This document shows positions 17,216 to 26,662 of a stretch of 64,000 nucleotides of DNA, piece by piece (the stretch's first letter is position 1; the number at the start of each line of letters is the position of its first letter). The translations under genes and the position numbers were made by a program. Source of the DNA: JAKAGZ01 sp963783855. GTDB taxonomy: Bacteria; Bacteroidota; Ignavibacteria; Ignavibacteriales; Ignavibacteriaceae. The stretch spans positions 496,001 through 560,000 of the forward strand of contig CAWAPE010000004.1 in assembly GCA_963783855.1 (NCBI GenBank), given 5' to 3'. The notes under the pieces were generated by a model. That model saw only the letters and a list, made by a program, of their open reading frames with translations. It did not search any database and was not told where the DNA came from.

Positions 17216-19204
17216 TTGTATCATCGAAGTCTTTCTCTTTCAATATTATTTATAATACTCATCGCATTTAACTTTTCTAACGGGCAATCTAAAGACGATT
17301 GCCTGATGTGCCACGAGGACAGGACTTTAAAAGGGACCAAAAACGGAAGGTCTTTTTCTGTATTTGTAGACGCAAAAAAATTGGCTTCATCCGTACACGG
17401 TGATATTGATTGTATTATGTGTCATACAGATCTGGAAGAGACGGAATTTCCACACACTCAGGATGTAAAAAAAGCAACCTGTAATACCTGCCATGATGAT
17501 GCTCAGGAAATGTATGATGAGGGTCTGCACGGACAAGCATATGCAAAAGGTGACAGACTGGCTCCAACATGCCAGACCTGCCACGGATCACATGATATAA
17601 TAAAAGTAAAAGATCCTAAATCTGCGGTAGCGCCTATTAAAATTCCGTTTCTTTGTGGCAGTTGTCACAAAGAAGGAACCGCGGTTCAGAGACAAAGGAA
17701 AATCCCGCAAGACCACATACTCGAAAATTATTCTGAAAGTATGCACGGGGACGGACTTCTTAAAAAAGGATTGAGCGTAGCAGCTACCTGTGCTTCCTGT
17801 CACTCCCCGCACAGAGTATTGCCGCATACAGATCCAAGATCTACAATCGCGCGGAATAATATTGCAGCAACGTGTACTCAATGTCATATGGAAATTGAGC
17901 AGGTTCACAGAAAAGTTATTAAAGGTGAGCTCTGGGAAAAACAAGCACACGTTCTTCCGGCTTGTGTTGACTGCCATCAACCGCACAAAATCAGAAGTGC
18001 ATTTTATGCGCAGGGAATGGCCGATGGTGATTGTTTGAGATGTCATTCTGACGTGAATTTAAAATCAAAAAAGGATGGTCATTCTGTTTTTGTTGATTAT
18101 GATAAATTGCAGGAATCTATCCATAATAAAACTGCTTGTAGTCAATGCCACTCAGGCGTTAATCAATCAAAATTAAGACCTTGTGAGGGAATAACAGCTA
18201 AAGTTGATTGTGCTTCTTGTCACGCTGAAGTTGGTGAAGAGTATAAAATCAGCACACACGGTAAACTTCATGCCAAAAACGACAGCAACGCACCGTTTTG
18301 TTCAGACTGCCACGGTACTCATTATGTACTTGGAAAAAAGAATACCAAGTCACCAATATTTTCACCGAATATCCCTACTCTTTGTGCAAAATGTCATAGG
18401 GAAGGAGAAAAAGCTGCTGTAAAATATGACGGACCGGAAAAAAACATTATAAATAGTTATGTAGAAAGTATTCACGGGAAAGGATTATTAAAAAGCGGAC
18501 TCACTGTAACTGCAACCTGTACAAACTGTCATACTGCACACCGTGAGTTACCACACACAGATCCACAATCGAGCATAAATAAAGACAACGTGGCAAAAAC
18601 ATGTGGTGCATGTCATTATGGAATTGAAGCCCAATTTGAAAAAAGTGTGCATTCTTCCACGGTTACCAAAACTGATAAACCGTTGCCAGTTTGTAATACA
18701 TGCCACAGTGCGCACCAGATAAGTAGGACTGACCAGGCAGGATTTAGAATGGAAATAATGAATACCTGTGGTAACTGTCACAAAGAAATTGCAAAAACAT
18801 ATTTTGATACTTACCACGGAAAAGTTTCACAACTAGGATATTCAAAAACCGCAAAATGTTACGACTGCCACGGTTCGCACGATATACTTCCTACAACAGA
18901 TCCTGCTTCTCACTTAAGCAGAGAAAATGTTTTGACTACCTGTCAAAAATGTCACCAGACGGCAACGAAACAATTTGCCGGATATTTTACACATGCGACT
19001 CATCACGACCCTGAAAAATATCCCTGGCTGTTCTGGACTTTCTGGGGAATGACCGGTTTGCTGTTAGGAACATTCGTAATAGCCGGTGCACACACACTAT
19101 TGTGGCTCCCCCGTTCACTTCAATACAAACGTGAACTAAAAAAGAAAAAAGAAGAAAAAGAGAAAGAACGATTTAATAATTCTAATATGGATTCAAAAGA
19201 ATAA
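17216..19204 (+). CDS. 19-haem membrane-anchored cytochrome c
   Basis: A 662-residue multihaem protein starting at TTG after AGGGGTC, with a signal peptide (SILFIILIAFNFSNG). Nineteen CxxCH motifs are counted, from CLMCH at residue 29 to CQKCH near 590. Haems 1-8 and 9-16 form two homologous modules (from about 29 and 273) sharing SVFVD, SMHG/SIHG and LPHTDP segments, followed by three extra haems. A C-terminal membrane helix (WTFWGMTGLLLGTFVIAGAH) and a highly charged tail follow. The cytochrome b gene starts three bases downstream, so the pair is likely a quinol-oxidising complex facing the periplasm. It is a paralogue of the damaged fusion gene upstream, here with the b domain as a separate polypeptide. 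Confidence 0.9.
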   Translation: MYHRSLSLSILFIILIAFNFSNGQSKDDCLMCHEDRTLKGTKNGRSFSVFVDAKKLASSVHGDIDCIMCHTDLEETEFPHTQDVKKATCNTCHDDAQEMYDEGLHGQAYAKGDRLAPTCQTCHGSHDIIKVKDPKSAVAPIKIPFLCGSCHKEGTAVQRQRKIPQDHILENYSESMHGDGLLKKGLSVAATCASCHSPHRVLPHTDPRSTIARNNIAATCTQCHMEIEQVHRKVIKGELWEKQAHVLPACVDCHQPHKIRSAFYAQGMADGDCLRCHSDVNLKSKKDGHSVFVDYDKLQESIHNKTACSQCHSGVNQSKLRPCEGITAKVDCASCHAEVGEEYKISTHGKLHAKNDSNAPFCSDCHGTHYVLGKKNTKSPIFSPNIPTLCAKCHREGEKAAVKYDGPEKNIINSYVESIHGKGLLKSGLTVTATCTNCHTAHRELPHTDPQSSINKDNVAKTCGACHYGIEAQFEKSVHSSTVTKTDKPLPVCNTCHSAHQISRTDQAGFRMEIMNTCGNCHKEIAKTYFDTYHGKVSQLGYSKTAKCYDCHGSHDILPTTDPASHLSRENVLTTCQKCHQTATKQFAGYFTHATHHDPEKYPWLFWTFWGMTGLLLGTFVIAGAHTLLWLPRSLQYKRELKKKKEEKEKERFNNSNMDSKE

Positions 19205-19207
19205 AAA

Positions 19208-20053
19208 ATGGAACGAGCTAAACAAGAAAAGATGGAAGTGCAGAGATTTACCAGGCTGCAACGTATTTTGCATATTTTAATGATTGTAAGTTTTTTAAGT
19301 CTTGCTCTCACCGGTATGACTCTAAAATTTGCATATACAAAATGGGCTTATATATTATCACACATACTTGGTGGTTTTGAATCAACGGGATTCATACACA
19401 GATTTGCCGCTGTTATTATGCTCGGTGTGTTTGTAACCCATTTGATTAATCTTTATAGATCAATGAAAAAAGAAAATAAGTCTGTATTACAGCTAATTTT
19501 CGGTCAGGACTCGATGATGTTCAATAAAAAAGACTGGCTTGATTTTAAAGGTTCTATGAAATGGTTTTTGGGAAAAGGTGAAAGACCCGATTACGGGCGT
19601 TGGACTTACTGGGAAAAATTTGATTATTTTGCAGTATTCTGGGGAATATTTGTAATTGGTTCAACAGGGATGTCATTATGGTTCCCGGAATTTTTCACAA
19701 GGTTTTTCCCCGGGTGGGTAATAAATGTTGCTACTATCATCCATAGTGATGAAGCATTGCTTGCAACCGGTTTTATTTTTACTGTACATTTTTTCAATAC
19801 GCATTTACGACCCGAGAAATTTCCGATGGATATTGTTATTTTTACCGGCAGAATCGATCTGGATGAATTCGAAATAGAAAGACCGGCTGAATATAAAAGA
19901 TTAAAAGATGCAGGGGAACTTGATAATTATATGGTCGAACCCTACCAGCCAATAGTTATCAGAGCAATTAAATTCTTTGGTTGGGCTGCTTTAAGTATTG
20001 GATTTAGTATTATCATCTGGATAATTTATGCAATGCTTTTCGTATACAGATAA
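19208..20053 (+). CDS. membrane cytochrome b, partner of the 19-haem cytochrome
   Basis: A 281-residue di-haem-type membrane cytochrome b (cytochrome b561/formate dehydrogenase gamma-like fold). Helices with histidines are seen at RILHILMIVSFLSLALTGM, GFIHRFAAVIMLGVFVTHL, YFAVFWGIFVIGSTGMSLWF and IIHSDEALLATGFIFTVHFF, and there is one further C-terminal helix after about 250. It aligns by eye with the C-terminal part of the broken fusion gene (shared FDYF/EKAEYW, GM/GIILWF, FPMDI/YPMNI segments). It should take electrons from menaquinol and pass them to the 19-haem protein encoded three bases upstream. Confidence 0.88.
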   Translation: MERAKQEKMEVQRFTRLQRILHILMIVSFLSLALTGMTLKFAYTKWAYILSHILGGFESTGFIHRFAAVIMLGVFVTHLINLYRSMKKENKSVLQLIFGQDSMMFNKKDWLDFKGSMKWFLGKGERPDYGRWTYWEKFDYFAVFWGIFVIGSTGMSLWFPEFFTRFFPGWVINVATIIHSDEALLATGFIFTVHFFNTHLRPEKFPMDIVIFTGRIDLDEFEIERPAEYKRLKDAGELDNYMVEPYQPIVIRAIKFFGWAALSIGFSIIIWIIYAMLFVYR

Positions 20054-20081
20054 TTTATAAATCTAAACTATTGATAACATA

Positions 20082-21587
20082 ATGAAAAAAAGATTTCCTG
20101 ATTCGTTTTACAACCCCATTACATTTGCAGGTGCTATTACAGCTTCCGTAAGTTTTGGACTAATTTTATTTCTTACAATTCTGGATGCAACCTCTGCAGA
20201 GGAAAACCCTTATCTTGGAATTATTACCTTTATCATTTTCCCTTCAATTTTGGTTGTTGGCTTAGGCCTCATTGCCTATGGAATTTACAGAGCTCATAGA
20301 CAAAAAATTAAGGGAACTTTTACAGCAAGTTCTTTCCCTGTCCTTGACTTAAATGATCCTAAGCATAGAGTTTCTTTCACATTTTTTGCTGTTGGAACAA
20401 TTTTATTTCTGGTCTTTACTGCATTTGGAAGTTTTAAAGCTTACGAATATACTGAAACAGTGGAATTCTGCGGTACTGTTTGTCATAACGTAATGAATCC
20501 TGAGTACACAGCTTACAAAAACTCACCGCATTCCCGCGTTGCCTGCGTGCAATGCCACATAGGTAGCGGAACAACGTGGTATGTAAAATCTAAAATATCC
20601 GGTGCATACCAGGTGTACTCTGTACTCTTTCATAAATATTCAAAACCGATTCCCACACCAGTTGAAAATTTACGCCCAGCTCAGGGAACCTGTGAACAAT
20701 GCCACTGGCCAAAAAATTTCTTTAGCGAAAAGAAAGTCGATTTTCATTATTACTTATCCGATAAAGCAAACACATCATCAAGCCTTACAATGCTTTTAAA
20801 AATTGGTGGTGGTAACAGTGAAATGGGAACAAGTGCCGGAATTCACTGGCATATGAATATAGACAATACTATTATGTACTATCCTTCTGATAAATCACGG
20901 CAGGATATTCCCTGGGTAAAAATAACTTCAAAAGAAACAGGAAAAACCGAGATTTATAAATTAAGAGATTTTGACGCCAAGAATATGCCTGCGGATAGTC
21001 TAAGGAAAATGGACTGTATCGATTGCCATAACAGGCCATCACATATTTATAATCCACCTGACAAGATGGTTAATCGTTACATGTCTCTGGACAGAATTGA
21101 TCCAAAATTACCTTATATTAAAAGTGTCGCAGTTGACGTACTGGATAAGTCTTACTCAACGAAACCAATTGCCTTAGACAGTATTAAACTGGGAATTCAA
21201 AATTTTTATATTTCAAACTTTCCTCAATTAGCAAAATCTAAATCGGCTGAAATAGAACAAAGTATAAAATACATTCAGGATATTTATAAGAACAACTACT
21301 TCCCTTCTATGAATGTAAGCTGGAAAGGATTTCCTAACAATATTGGCCATACCTACGCACCGGGTTGTTTCCGATGTCACGATGGAAAACATTATTCTGA
21401 AAATGGAAAAATGATTTCAAATAATTGTAATATATGTCACACCATTATTGAACAAAAGACAGACGACGGAAAAGAACTGGTATCTTTAAAAGGACTGGAA
21501 TTTCAACATCCTGTTGACCTCGGAAATTCCTTAAAAGATGAAAGCTGTGTTGATTGTCATTCCGCTAAAAAGAGTGACAATCTCTGA
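20082..21587 (+). CDS. NapC/NirT-like membrane multihaem cytochrome c
   Basis: A 501-residue protein with three N-terminal membrane helices (within residues 1-130) and a periplasmic part. Haem-type motifs are CGTVCH (130-135, spacing CX3CH), CVQCH, CEQCH, CIDCH, CFRCH, CNICH and CVDCH. The segment around the first two, with YKNSPHSRVACVQCHIG, is the NapC/NirT signature of quinol dehydrogenases. The first motif has three rather than two residues between cysteines, which would need a tolerant haem lyase or may be a family feature. It follows the cytochrome c/b pair by 28 bases and probably provides another quinol-to-periplasm route. A hairpin follows its stop. Confidence 0.87.
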   Translation: MKKRFPDSFYNPITFAGAITASVSFGLILFLTILDATSAEENPYLGIITFIIFPSILVVGLGLIAYGIYRAHRQKIKGTFTASSFPVLDLNDPKHRVSFTFFAVGTILFLVFTAFGSFKAYEYTETVEFCGTVCHNVMNPEYTAYKNSPHSRVACVQCHIGSGTTWYVKSKISGAYQVYSVLFHKYSKPIPTPVENLRPAQGTCEQCHWPKNFFSEKKVDFHYYLSDKANTSSSLTMLLKIGGGNSEMGTSAGIHWHMNIDNTIMYYPSDKSRQDIPWVKITSKETGKTEIYKLRDFDAKNMPADSLRKMDCIDCHNRPSHIYNPPDKMVNRYMSLDRIDPKLPYIKSVAVDVLDKSYSTKPIALDSIKLGIQNFYISNFPQLAKSKSAEIEQSIKYIQDIYKNNYFPSMNVSWKGFPNNIGHTYAPGCFRCHDGKHYSENGKMISNNCNICHTIIEQKTDDGKELVSLKGLEFQHPVDLGNSLKDESCVDCHSAKKSDNL

Positions 21588-21604
21588 TAAAATATAATGC
21601 AAAA

Positions 21605-21628
21605 GGAGTATATCTTTATACTCCCTTT
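21605..21628 (+). terminator. hairpin after the NapC-like gene
   Basis: GGAGTATA and TATACTCC form an 8-bp stem around TCTT, about 18 bases after the stop codon. Only a short T-run follows, so it may slow rather than end transcription before the Rieske/cytochrome b genes. Confidence 0.45.
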
Positions 21629-21778
21629 GATAACAGCATTAACACTTTGAAATATTCCTCTAATTACTGACTAAAATATTCTCCTATTATTATAGTTAAC
21701 CGATAGAATAATTAATTCTTTTAGATTAATTATTCCTATTGAGCTATTTTCATTTCCAACAAACAGGGGTCATTTGTT

Positions 21779-22234
21779 ATGGAAGAGAATCCCAGTAGTC
21801 AAGGCCAAACAAGCAGAAGAGGCTTTCTGAAATATCTTCTCACAGGCGGATTAATTGGTTTTGCCGCCTCAATATTTTACCCACTTTTCTCATATCTCAA
21901 ACCTCCCAAACAAACAGAAGTTGAGGTTTCCAGCGTTCTTGCTGGAAAAATCACTGACTTTGAACCGGATAAAGGAAAAATAATAAAGTTCGGCAGCAAG
22001 CCTGTAATTCTTATCAGGTTGAAGGATAAAACTTTTCGGGCTTTTGAAGCAACTTGCACTCATCTTGCCTGCACTGTTCAGTTCAGAAGTGATCTGGGTG
22101 TTATCTGGTGTGCCTGCCACAATGGAAAATACGATCTGAATGGGCGCAATATATCCGGACCACCTCCTCGTCCACTTACTGAATACAGTGTGATTCAAAA
22201 AGGCAAAGAAATTTACATATCAAAAAACGCGTAA
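21779..22234 (+). CDS. Rieske iron-sulfur protein of a bc-type complex
   Basis: A 151-residue Rieske protein. A twin-arginine signal anchor (TSRRGFLKYLLTGGLIGFAA) indicates Tat export with the helix kept as membrane anchor. The cluster-binding boxes are CTHLAC (Cys93 and His95 as ligands, Cys98 for the disulfide) and CACHNG (Cys111 and His114 as ligands, Cys113). It passes electrons from quinol oxidation to a c-type haem. The gene starts a three-gene set with a b6-like cytochrome b six bases downstream and an 11-haem cytochrome c, so the complex is a bc-type one whose cytochrome c1 role is probably taken by a multihaem protein. About 190 AT-rich bases upstream should hold its promoter. Confidence 0.93.
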   Translation: MEENPSSQGQTSRRGFLKYLLTGGLIGFAASIFYPLFSYLKPPKQTEVEVSSVLAGKITDFEPDKGKIIKFGSKPVILIRLKDKTFRAFEATCTHLACTVQFRSDLGVIWCACHNGKYDLNGRNISGPPPRPLTEYSVIQKGKEIYISKNA

Positions 22235-22240
22235 AATATT

Positions 22241-23320
22241 ATGAAAAATTTATTACAAGAATTCTACAAATGGGTTGATGAACGCGTGGAAGTAAAAGGG
22301 CTTGTTGAATATATGGGGAAAAAATACGTCCCTGTTCATCGTAACTCAATCTGGTACTATTTCGGGGGAGTTTCATTGTTCCTGTTTATCATTCAGGTGG
22401 TAACGGGAATATTACTTTTGTTTTATTATAAAGGCAGTTCAGATCTCGCATTTGAAAGTGTAAAATTTATTATGTCCAAAGTTCAGTTTGGATGGCTTGT
22501 TCGATCAATACACGCATGGTCTGCTAATCTTTTTATACTTTCTATCTTCATTCATATGTTCAGTGTTTATTTTGAAAAATCCTACCGTTATCCGCGTGAA
22601 ATGACCTGGGTAACAGGATTTATTATGTTCCTGCTGGCTTTGTTTTTCGGTTTCAGCGGATACCTCCTTCCCTGGAATGAACTTTCCTTTTTTGCAACCA
22701 GGGTAGGTTCTGATATTGCCGGAGCTGTTCCCATAATTGGTCCTCCACTTAAAACTTTTATCAGAGGAGGAGAAGATGTTACAGGAGCAACTTTATCAAG
22801 ATTATTCGGATTTCACGTTGCTTTACTGCCGGGTATTTTTACGATAATTCTCGGAATTCATCTTATACTAATTCAAAGGCAGGGTATAAGTGAGCCGCTT
22901 CACATGGAAAAGAAGAAAGAAAAAGAAAAAAAGAAAATGCCTTTCTTCCCTAATTTCATGCTGCGTGATCTTCTGCTCTGGTTAATAGTTCTGAATATTC
23001 TTGCTATACTTGCTGTTTACTTCCCTGCCGAACTTGGCCACAAAGCAGATCCATTTTCATCCGCCCCGGCGGGCATTAAACCCGAATGGTATTTCCTCTT
23101 TATGTTTCAGACACTAAAATATTTCCCTGGACATGTATTATTTATTGAAGGGGAAGTACTGGGAATTTTACTATTTGGTGCTGCAGGACTTCTCTGGTTA
23201 CTCGTCCCGTTCTGGGATCGAAAGAGCGCCAGAGGTGAACATAATCGCCTTATTAATTACCTGGGAATTTTTGCCGTTATGTTCATCATAATCTTAACAA
23301 TTTTGGGGTGGGTGTCATGA
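22241..23320 (+). CDS. cytochrome b (b6-like, with fused C-terminal domain)
   Basis: A 359-residue cytochrome b of the bc/b6f family. The haem-ligating histidines occur as H-x13-H in HAWSANLFILSIFIH and as H-x14-H in HVALLPGIFTIILGIH; the H-x14-H spacing is the b6f-type. The quinol-site motif PEWY appears in GIKPEWYFLFMF, in the subunit IV-like C-terminal half, so both parts are fused as in many non-photosynthetic bacteria. A lysine-rich loop near residues 224-230 separates them. It follows the Rieske gene by six bases, and its stop codon overlaps the start of the next cytochrome gene (ATGA), so the three genes are co-translated. Confidence 0.93.
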   Translation: MKNLLQEFYKWVDERVEVKGLVEYMGKKYVPVHRNSIWYYFGGVSLFLFIIQVVTGILLLFYYKGSSDLAFESVKFIMSKVQFGWLVRSIHAWSANLFILSIFIHMFSVYFEKSYRYPREMTWVTGFIMFLLALFFGFSGYLLPWNELSFFATRVGSDIAGAVPIIGPPLKTFIRGGEDVTGATLSRLFGFHVALLPGIFTIILGIHLILIQRQGISEPLHMEKKKEKEKKKMPFFPNFMLRDLLLWLIVLNILAILAVYFPAELGHKADPFSSAPAGIKPEWYFLFMFQTLKYFPGHVLFIEGEVLGILLFGAAGLLWLLVPFWDRKSARGEHNRLINYLGIFAVMFIIILTILGWVS

Positions 23321-24789
23321 AAAATTTATTAACACTTCTTATAATTTTAACACTCTGCAGTGTCACCTACGGAATGCAAGCATCCTCCAAAGATCAATGC
23401 TATAATTGCCACGCACAGTTGGGTGGAGAACCAGCGGAGCTATTTAAGTACGATATCCATCATAAAGTTGGTCTATCCTGCAGTGACTGCCATGGAGGGA
23501 ATAGGAATTCAGATGATATGGAAGCTTCGATGGATAAAAAGAGAGGATTTATCGGAGTTCCAAAAGGTGATGGAATTACTGAAGTATGTATAAAATGCCA
23601 TGCATCGGAAGAAAAAATGGCTGCTTATGGATTTAAGATTCCAACAAATCAATTTGAATTACTAAAAGCCAGTGTGCACGGAGGTCTTTCTACAAACGGG
23701 AAAGATAGAATTGTTCAATGTATTACATGTCACGGCGCTCACGGAATTGTAAAAGTAACTAATCAACGTTCACCGGTTTATCCATTGAATGTTCCTAAAA
23801 CCTGTTCAAAATGTCATAGCAACTCAGTGTTTATGAGAAATTATAACCCAGGTCTGCCGATTGATCAATATGATAAATACAGAACAAGTGTACATGGAAT
23901 TCTTAACTCAAAAGGAGATCCAAAACCTGCTGAGTGTGCAAGCTGTCACGGAAGTCACGGAATAAAATCCACAAAGGATTTAAACTCTAGCGTTTACCCT
24001 GTAAATCTTCCATCCACTTGCTCAAAATGCCATAGCGATAAAAAATATATGGCTAAATACAAAATCCCAACCGATCAGTATGAAAAATATTCAAAAAGTG
24101 TACACGGCATCGCACTACTGAAGAAAAAGGATCTTGGCGCTCCTGCATGTAATAGCTGCCACGGAAACCATGCCGCAACGCCTCCGGGAATTTCATCTAT
24201 TTCAAAAGTATGCGGTACCTGCCATGCACTTAATGCAGAATTGTTTGCTTCAAGTCCGCACAAAAAAGCATTTGATGAAAAGCATTACCCCGAATGTGAA
24301 ACCTGTCATAGCAATCATCTGATAATAACAACAACCGATAAATTGCTCGGCACATCTAAAGATGCGGTTTGCACCAAATGTCACACACAGGAAAAATTAC
24401 CGAAAGGATATTTAGCAGCAAAAGATATGCGAAATATGATTGACAGTCTTAAGAGTGCACAAATGTTTGCTTCAAAATTGATTGATGAAGCAGAACAAAA
24501 AGGAATGGAAATAGAAGATGAGAAATTCCATTTAAGAGATGCACATCAGGCTGTTTTAGAAGCAAGAACCGCGGTACATTCTTTTGACAGGAAGAAATTC
24601 GACGAGATTGTTGTAAAAAAAGGGCTTTCGGTTACAACGGAAGTAATAAAAGATGCCAGGGCTTCCATAGATGATTATTATTTCAGAAGAAAAGGCCTTG
24701 GCGCTGCTCTTATTATTACAATTCTTTTAGTAATTGGTTTGTACTTGTTCATCAGAAACTATGAGAAAGAACAAAAAAATAATTTATAG
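23317..24789 (+). CDS. 11-haem cytochrome c of the Rieske/cytochrome b complex
   Basis: A GTG at 23308 is in frame, but the ATG at 23317 overlapping the cytochrome b stop (ATGA) is the natural start and gives 490 residues with a signal peptide. Eleven CxxCH motifs are counted: CYNCH, CSDCH, CIKCH, CITCH, CSKCH, CASCH, CSKCH, CNSCH, CGTCH, CETCH and CTKCH. A repeated unit of about 75 residues (PTNQFELLKASVHG, PIDQYDKYRTSVHG, PTDQYEKYSKSVHG) shows internal duplication. After the haem part come a helical segment (about 370-450) and a C-terminal membrane anchor (AALIITILLVIGLYLF). It probably takes the place of cytochrome c1. Confidence 0.9.
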   Translation: MKNLLTLLIILTLCSVTYGMQASSKDQCYNCHAQLGGEPAELFKYDIHHKVGLSCSDCHGGNRNSDDMEASMDKKRGFIGVPKGDGITEVCIKCHASEEKMAAYGFKIPTNQFELLKASVHGGLSTNGKDRIVQCITCHGAHGIVKVTNQRSPVYPLNVPKTCSKCHSNSVFMRNYNPGLPIDQYDKYRTSVHGILNSKGDPKPAECASCHGSHGIKSTKDLNSSVYPVNLPSTCSKCHSDKKYMAKYKIPTDQYEKYSKSVHGIALLKKKDLGAPACNSCHGNHAATPPGISSISKVCGTCHALNAELFASSPHKKAFDEKHYPECETCHSNHLIITTTDKLLGTSKDAVCTKCHTQEKLPKGYLAAKDMRNMIDSLKSAQMFASKLIDEAEQKGMEIEDEKFHLRDAHQAVLEARTAVHSFDRKKFDEIVVKKGLSVTTEVIKDARASIDDYYFRRKGLGAALIITILLVIGLYLFIRNYEKEQKNNL

Positions 24790-24884
24790 TAAAAATTAAA
24801 TATTATTCTCTGTGCTACTATACCTGCTGATTTACGAATATAGTATCATTGCTACGGTATTATTTCCATTTAAGGAGAGGCATT

Positions 24885-26546
24885 ATGAATTCTCTTTCCC
24901 AGGATCAGGACAGTAATAAGATCATCAAGCAATTGAATAAACTTGATAAAAGGATTTCCAGAATCGAAAAACATCTGGAACTTTACGGTAAAGAAACCAC
25001 CACAGAATCTTCTGAAATTATAGTTGAAGAAACAATAGTTATCAAGAACAAAGAAGATGATGAAGACAAACTGGAATTTGAGATCGGCCAGTTCTGGTTT
25101 GCAAAAATTGGAATTATAATTTTCTTTATCGGTATTGCGTTCCTAATGTCCTTCCCTTTCGAGCATATTTCAGTAATTGCTGATATTATATTTGGTTATT
25201 TATTATCAATTGTTGTGTTTTTCATTTCCCGTCACTGGCGGGAATCTTATTCTCACCTCTCCGGGTACCTGCTTGGAGGCGGACTCTTTCTTTTCTTCTT
25301 CACAACTTTAAGGCTCAAATTTTTCGGAAATGATGTACTCATTACAGGGACTGCATTAGAAGTAGTACTTCTTTCTATAGCAACCGGAATAAGTTTCTGG
25401 ATTGCATTAAAAAGAGATTCAAATTATCTAATTCTATTAAGTTTAGCCCTTGGTTATGTAACTGCAATTGTAAGTGAGAACCCATATTCAATATTTGTTT
25501 TACTGACAATTATTTCATCAATATCAGTTTACTTCAAACTAAAGCGTAACTGGCAGCCATTCTTATTTACGGGGATACTTTTAACTTATTTCACGCACTT
25601 CCTTTGGTTTATGAATAATCCGATATTAGGAAATACACTGGAACCGGTTCATAAACCGGCGATTAATCTTTTATTCCTTTTGATCTATTCAATAATCTTT
25701 GCAATGGGTAACAGGCTAAGAAAAGAGCCATATCCGGAAGACACACCAGTAATATTTGGTACAATTCTGAATGCCGCCGGCTGTTACGGAATATTTTTGC
25801 TAATTACTTTTATTACAGATGCCGGCACCAATTCAATTTATCATCTTCTGGCCTCTATTACTTTTCTATCTCTTGCAATACTATTATGGCAAAAAGAAAA
25901 AAGCAGGTATTCAACATTTGTATATGCAATGCTCGGTTATTTTGCATTGAGTGTTGCAATAATTTACCAGGTCAAATCACCGGGATTTTTTATTTTACTT
26001 TGCTGGCAAAGTGTAATCGTAATTTCAACAGCGATCTGGTTCAGATCAAAATTTATAATTCTTGCTAATTTTGTTATCTACATACTGATTATTGTCTCAT
26101 ATCTTGTATTAGACGGAAAAATAAGCGGCACCAGCATTAGTTTTGGTATTGTAGCATTAATAAGTGCGAGAATATTAAACTGGAAAAAGGACCGGCTGGA
26201 ATTGACTACGGAACAAATGAGAAACGCTTATTTACTAACTGCGCTTGCAATAATTCCATATGCATTGTTCCATGCAATGCCGGCCGGCTGGGCCAGCGTT
26301 TCCTGGATAGGTGTTGCAATTGTTTATTATGTATTGAGCGTACTATTAAAGAGCAAAAAATATCGATGGATGGCCCTTTCTACATTAGGTTTAACTGTCG
26401 GCTATGTTTTTGTGATTGGAGTAACAAATGAGGATCCTGTTTACAAGATAGTTTCATTTCTCGCCCTCGGATTTGTAATGTTAATAATTTCAATTTTATA
26501 TTCCAAGATGAAAAAGGGCAGACAAAAAACACAACAAGTTGAATAA
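24885..26546 (+). CDS. DUF2339-like polytopic membrane protein
   Basis: The frame opens at 24849, but the ATG at 24885 behind TAAGGAGAGG is the evident start, giving 553 residues. The N-terminal 60 residues are charged and probably coiled coil (LNKLDKRISRIEKHLELYG), followed by about fifteen or more hydrophobic helices ending at a basic tail. This arrangement fits the DUF2339 predicted membrane proteins, whose function is unknown. It follows the respiratory block by about 95 bases and may be transcribed separately. Nothing in the sequence shows cofactors or catalytic residues. Confidence 0.6.
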   Translation: MNSLSQDQDSNKIIKQLNKLDKRISRIEKHLELYGKETTTESSEIIVEETIVIKNKEDDEDKLEFEIGQFWFAKIGIIIFFIGIAFLMSFPFEHISVIADIIFGYLLSIVVFFISRHWRESYSHLSGYLLGGGLFLFFFTTLRLKFFGNDVLITGTALEVVLLSIATGISFWIALKRDSNYLILLSLALGYVTAIVSENPYSIFVLLTIISSISVYFKLKRNWQPFLFTGILLTYFTHFLWFMNNPILGNTLEPVHKPAINLLFLLIYSIIFAMGNRLRKEPYPEDTPVIFGTILNAAGCYGIFLLITFITDAGTNSIYHLLASITFLSLAILLWQKEKSRYSTFVYAMLGYFALSVAIIYQVKSPGFFILLCWQSVIVISTAIWFRSKFIILANFVIYILIIVSYLVLDGKISGTSISFGIVALISARILNWKKDRLELTTEQMRNAYLLTALAIIPYALFHAMPAGWASVSWIGVAIVYYVLSVLLKSKKYRWMALSTLGLTVGYVFVIGVTNEDPVYKIVSFLALGFVMLIISILYSKMKKGRQKTQQVE

Positions 26547-26662
26547 TTTTTCCTGTTAAAACGTTACTAAACATCAGTTTGATAAGAATGCTAAATTTCT
26601 TATTATTAGTTACGTTTACTGAATTTCTTAATCATTCAGATAAAAGTTGAACAAAAATTCAC

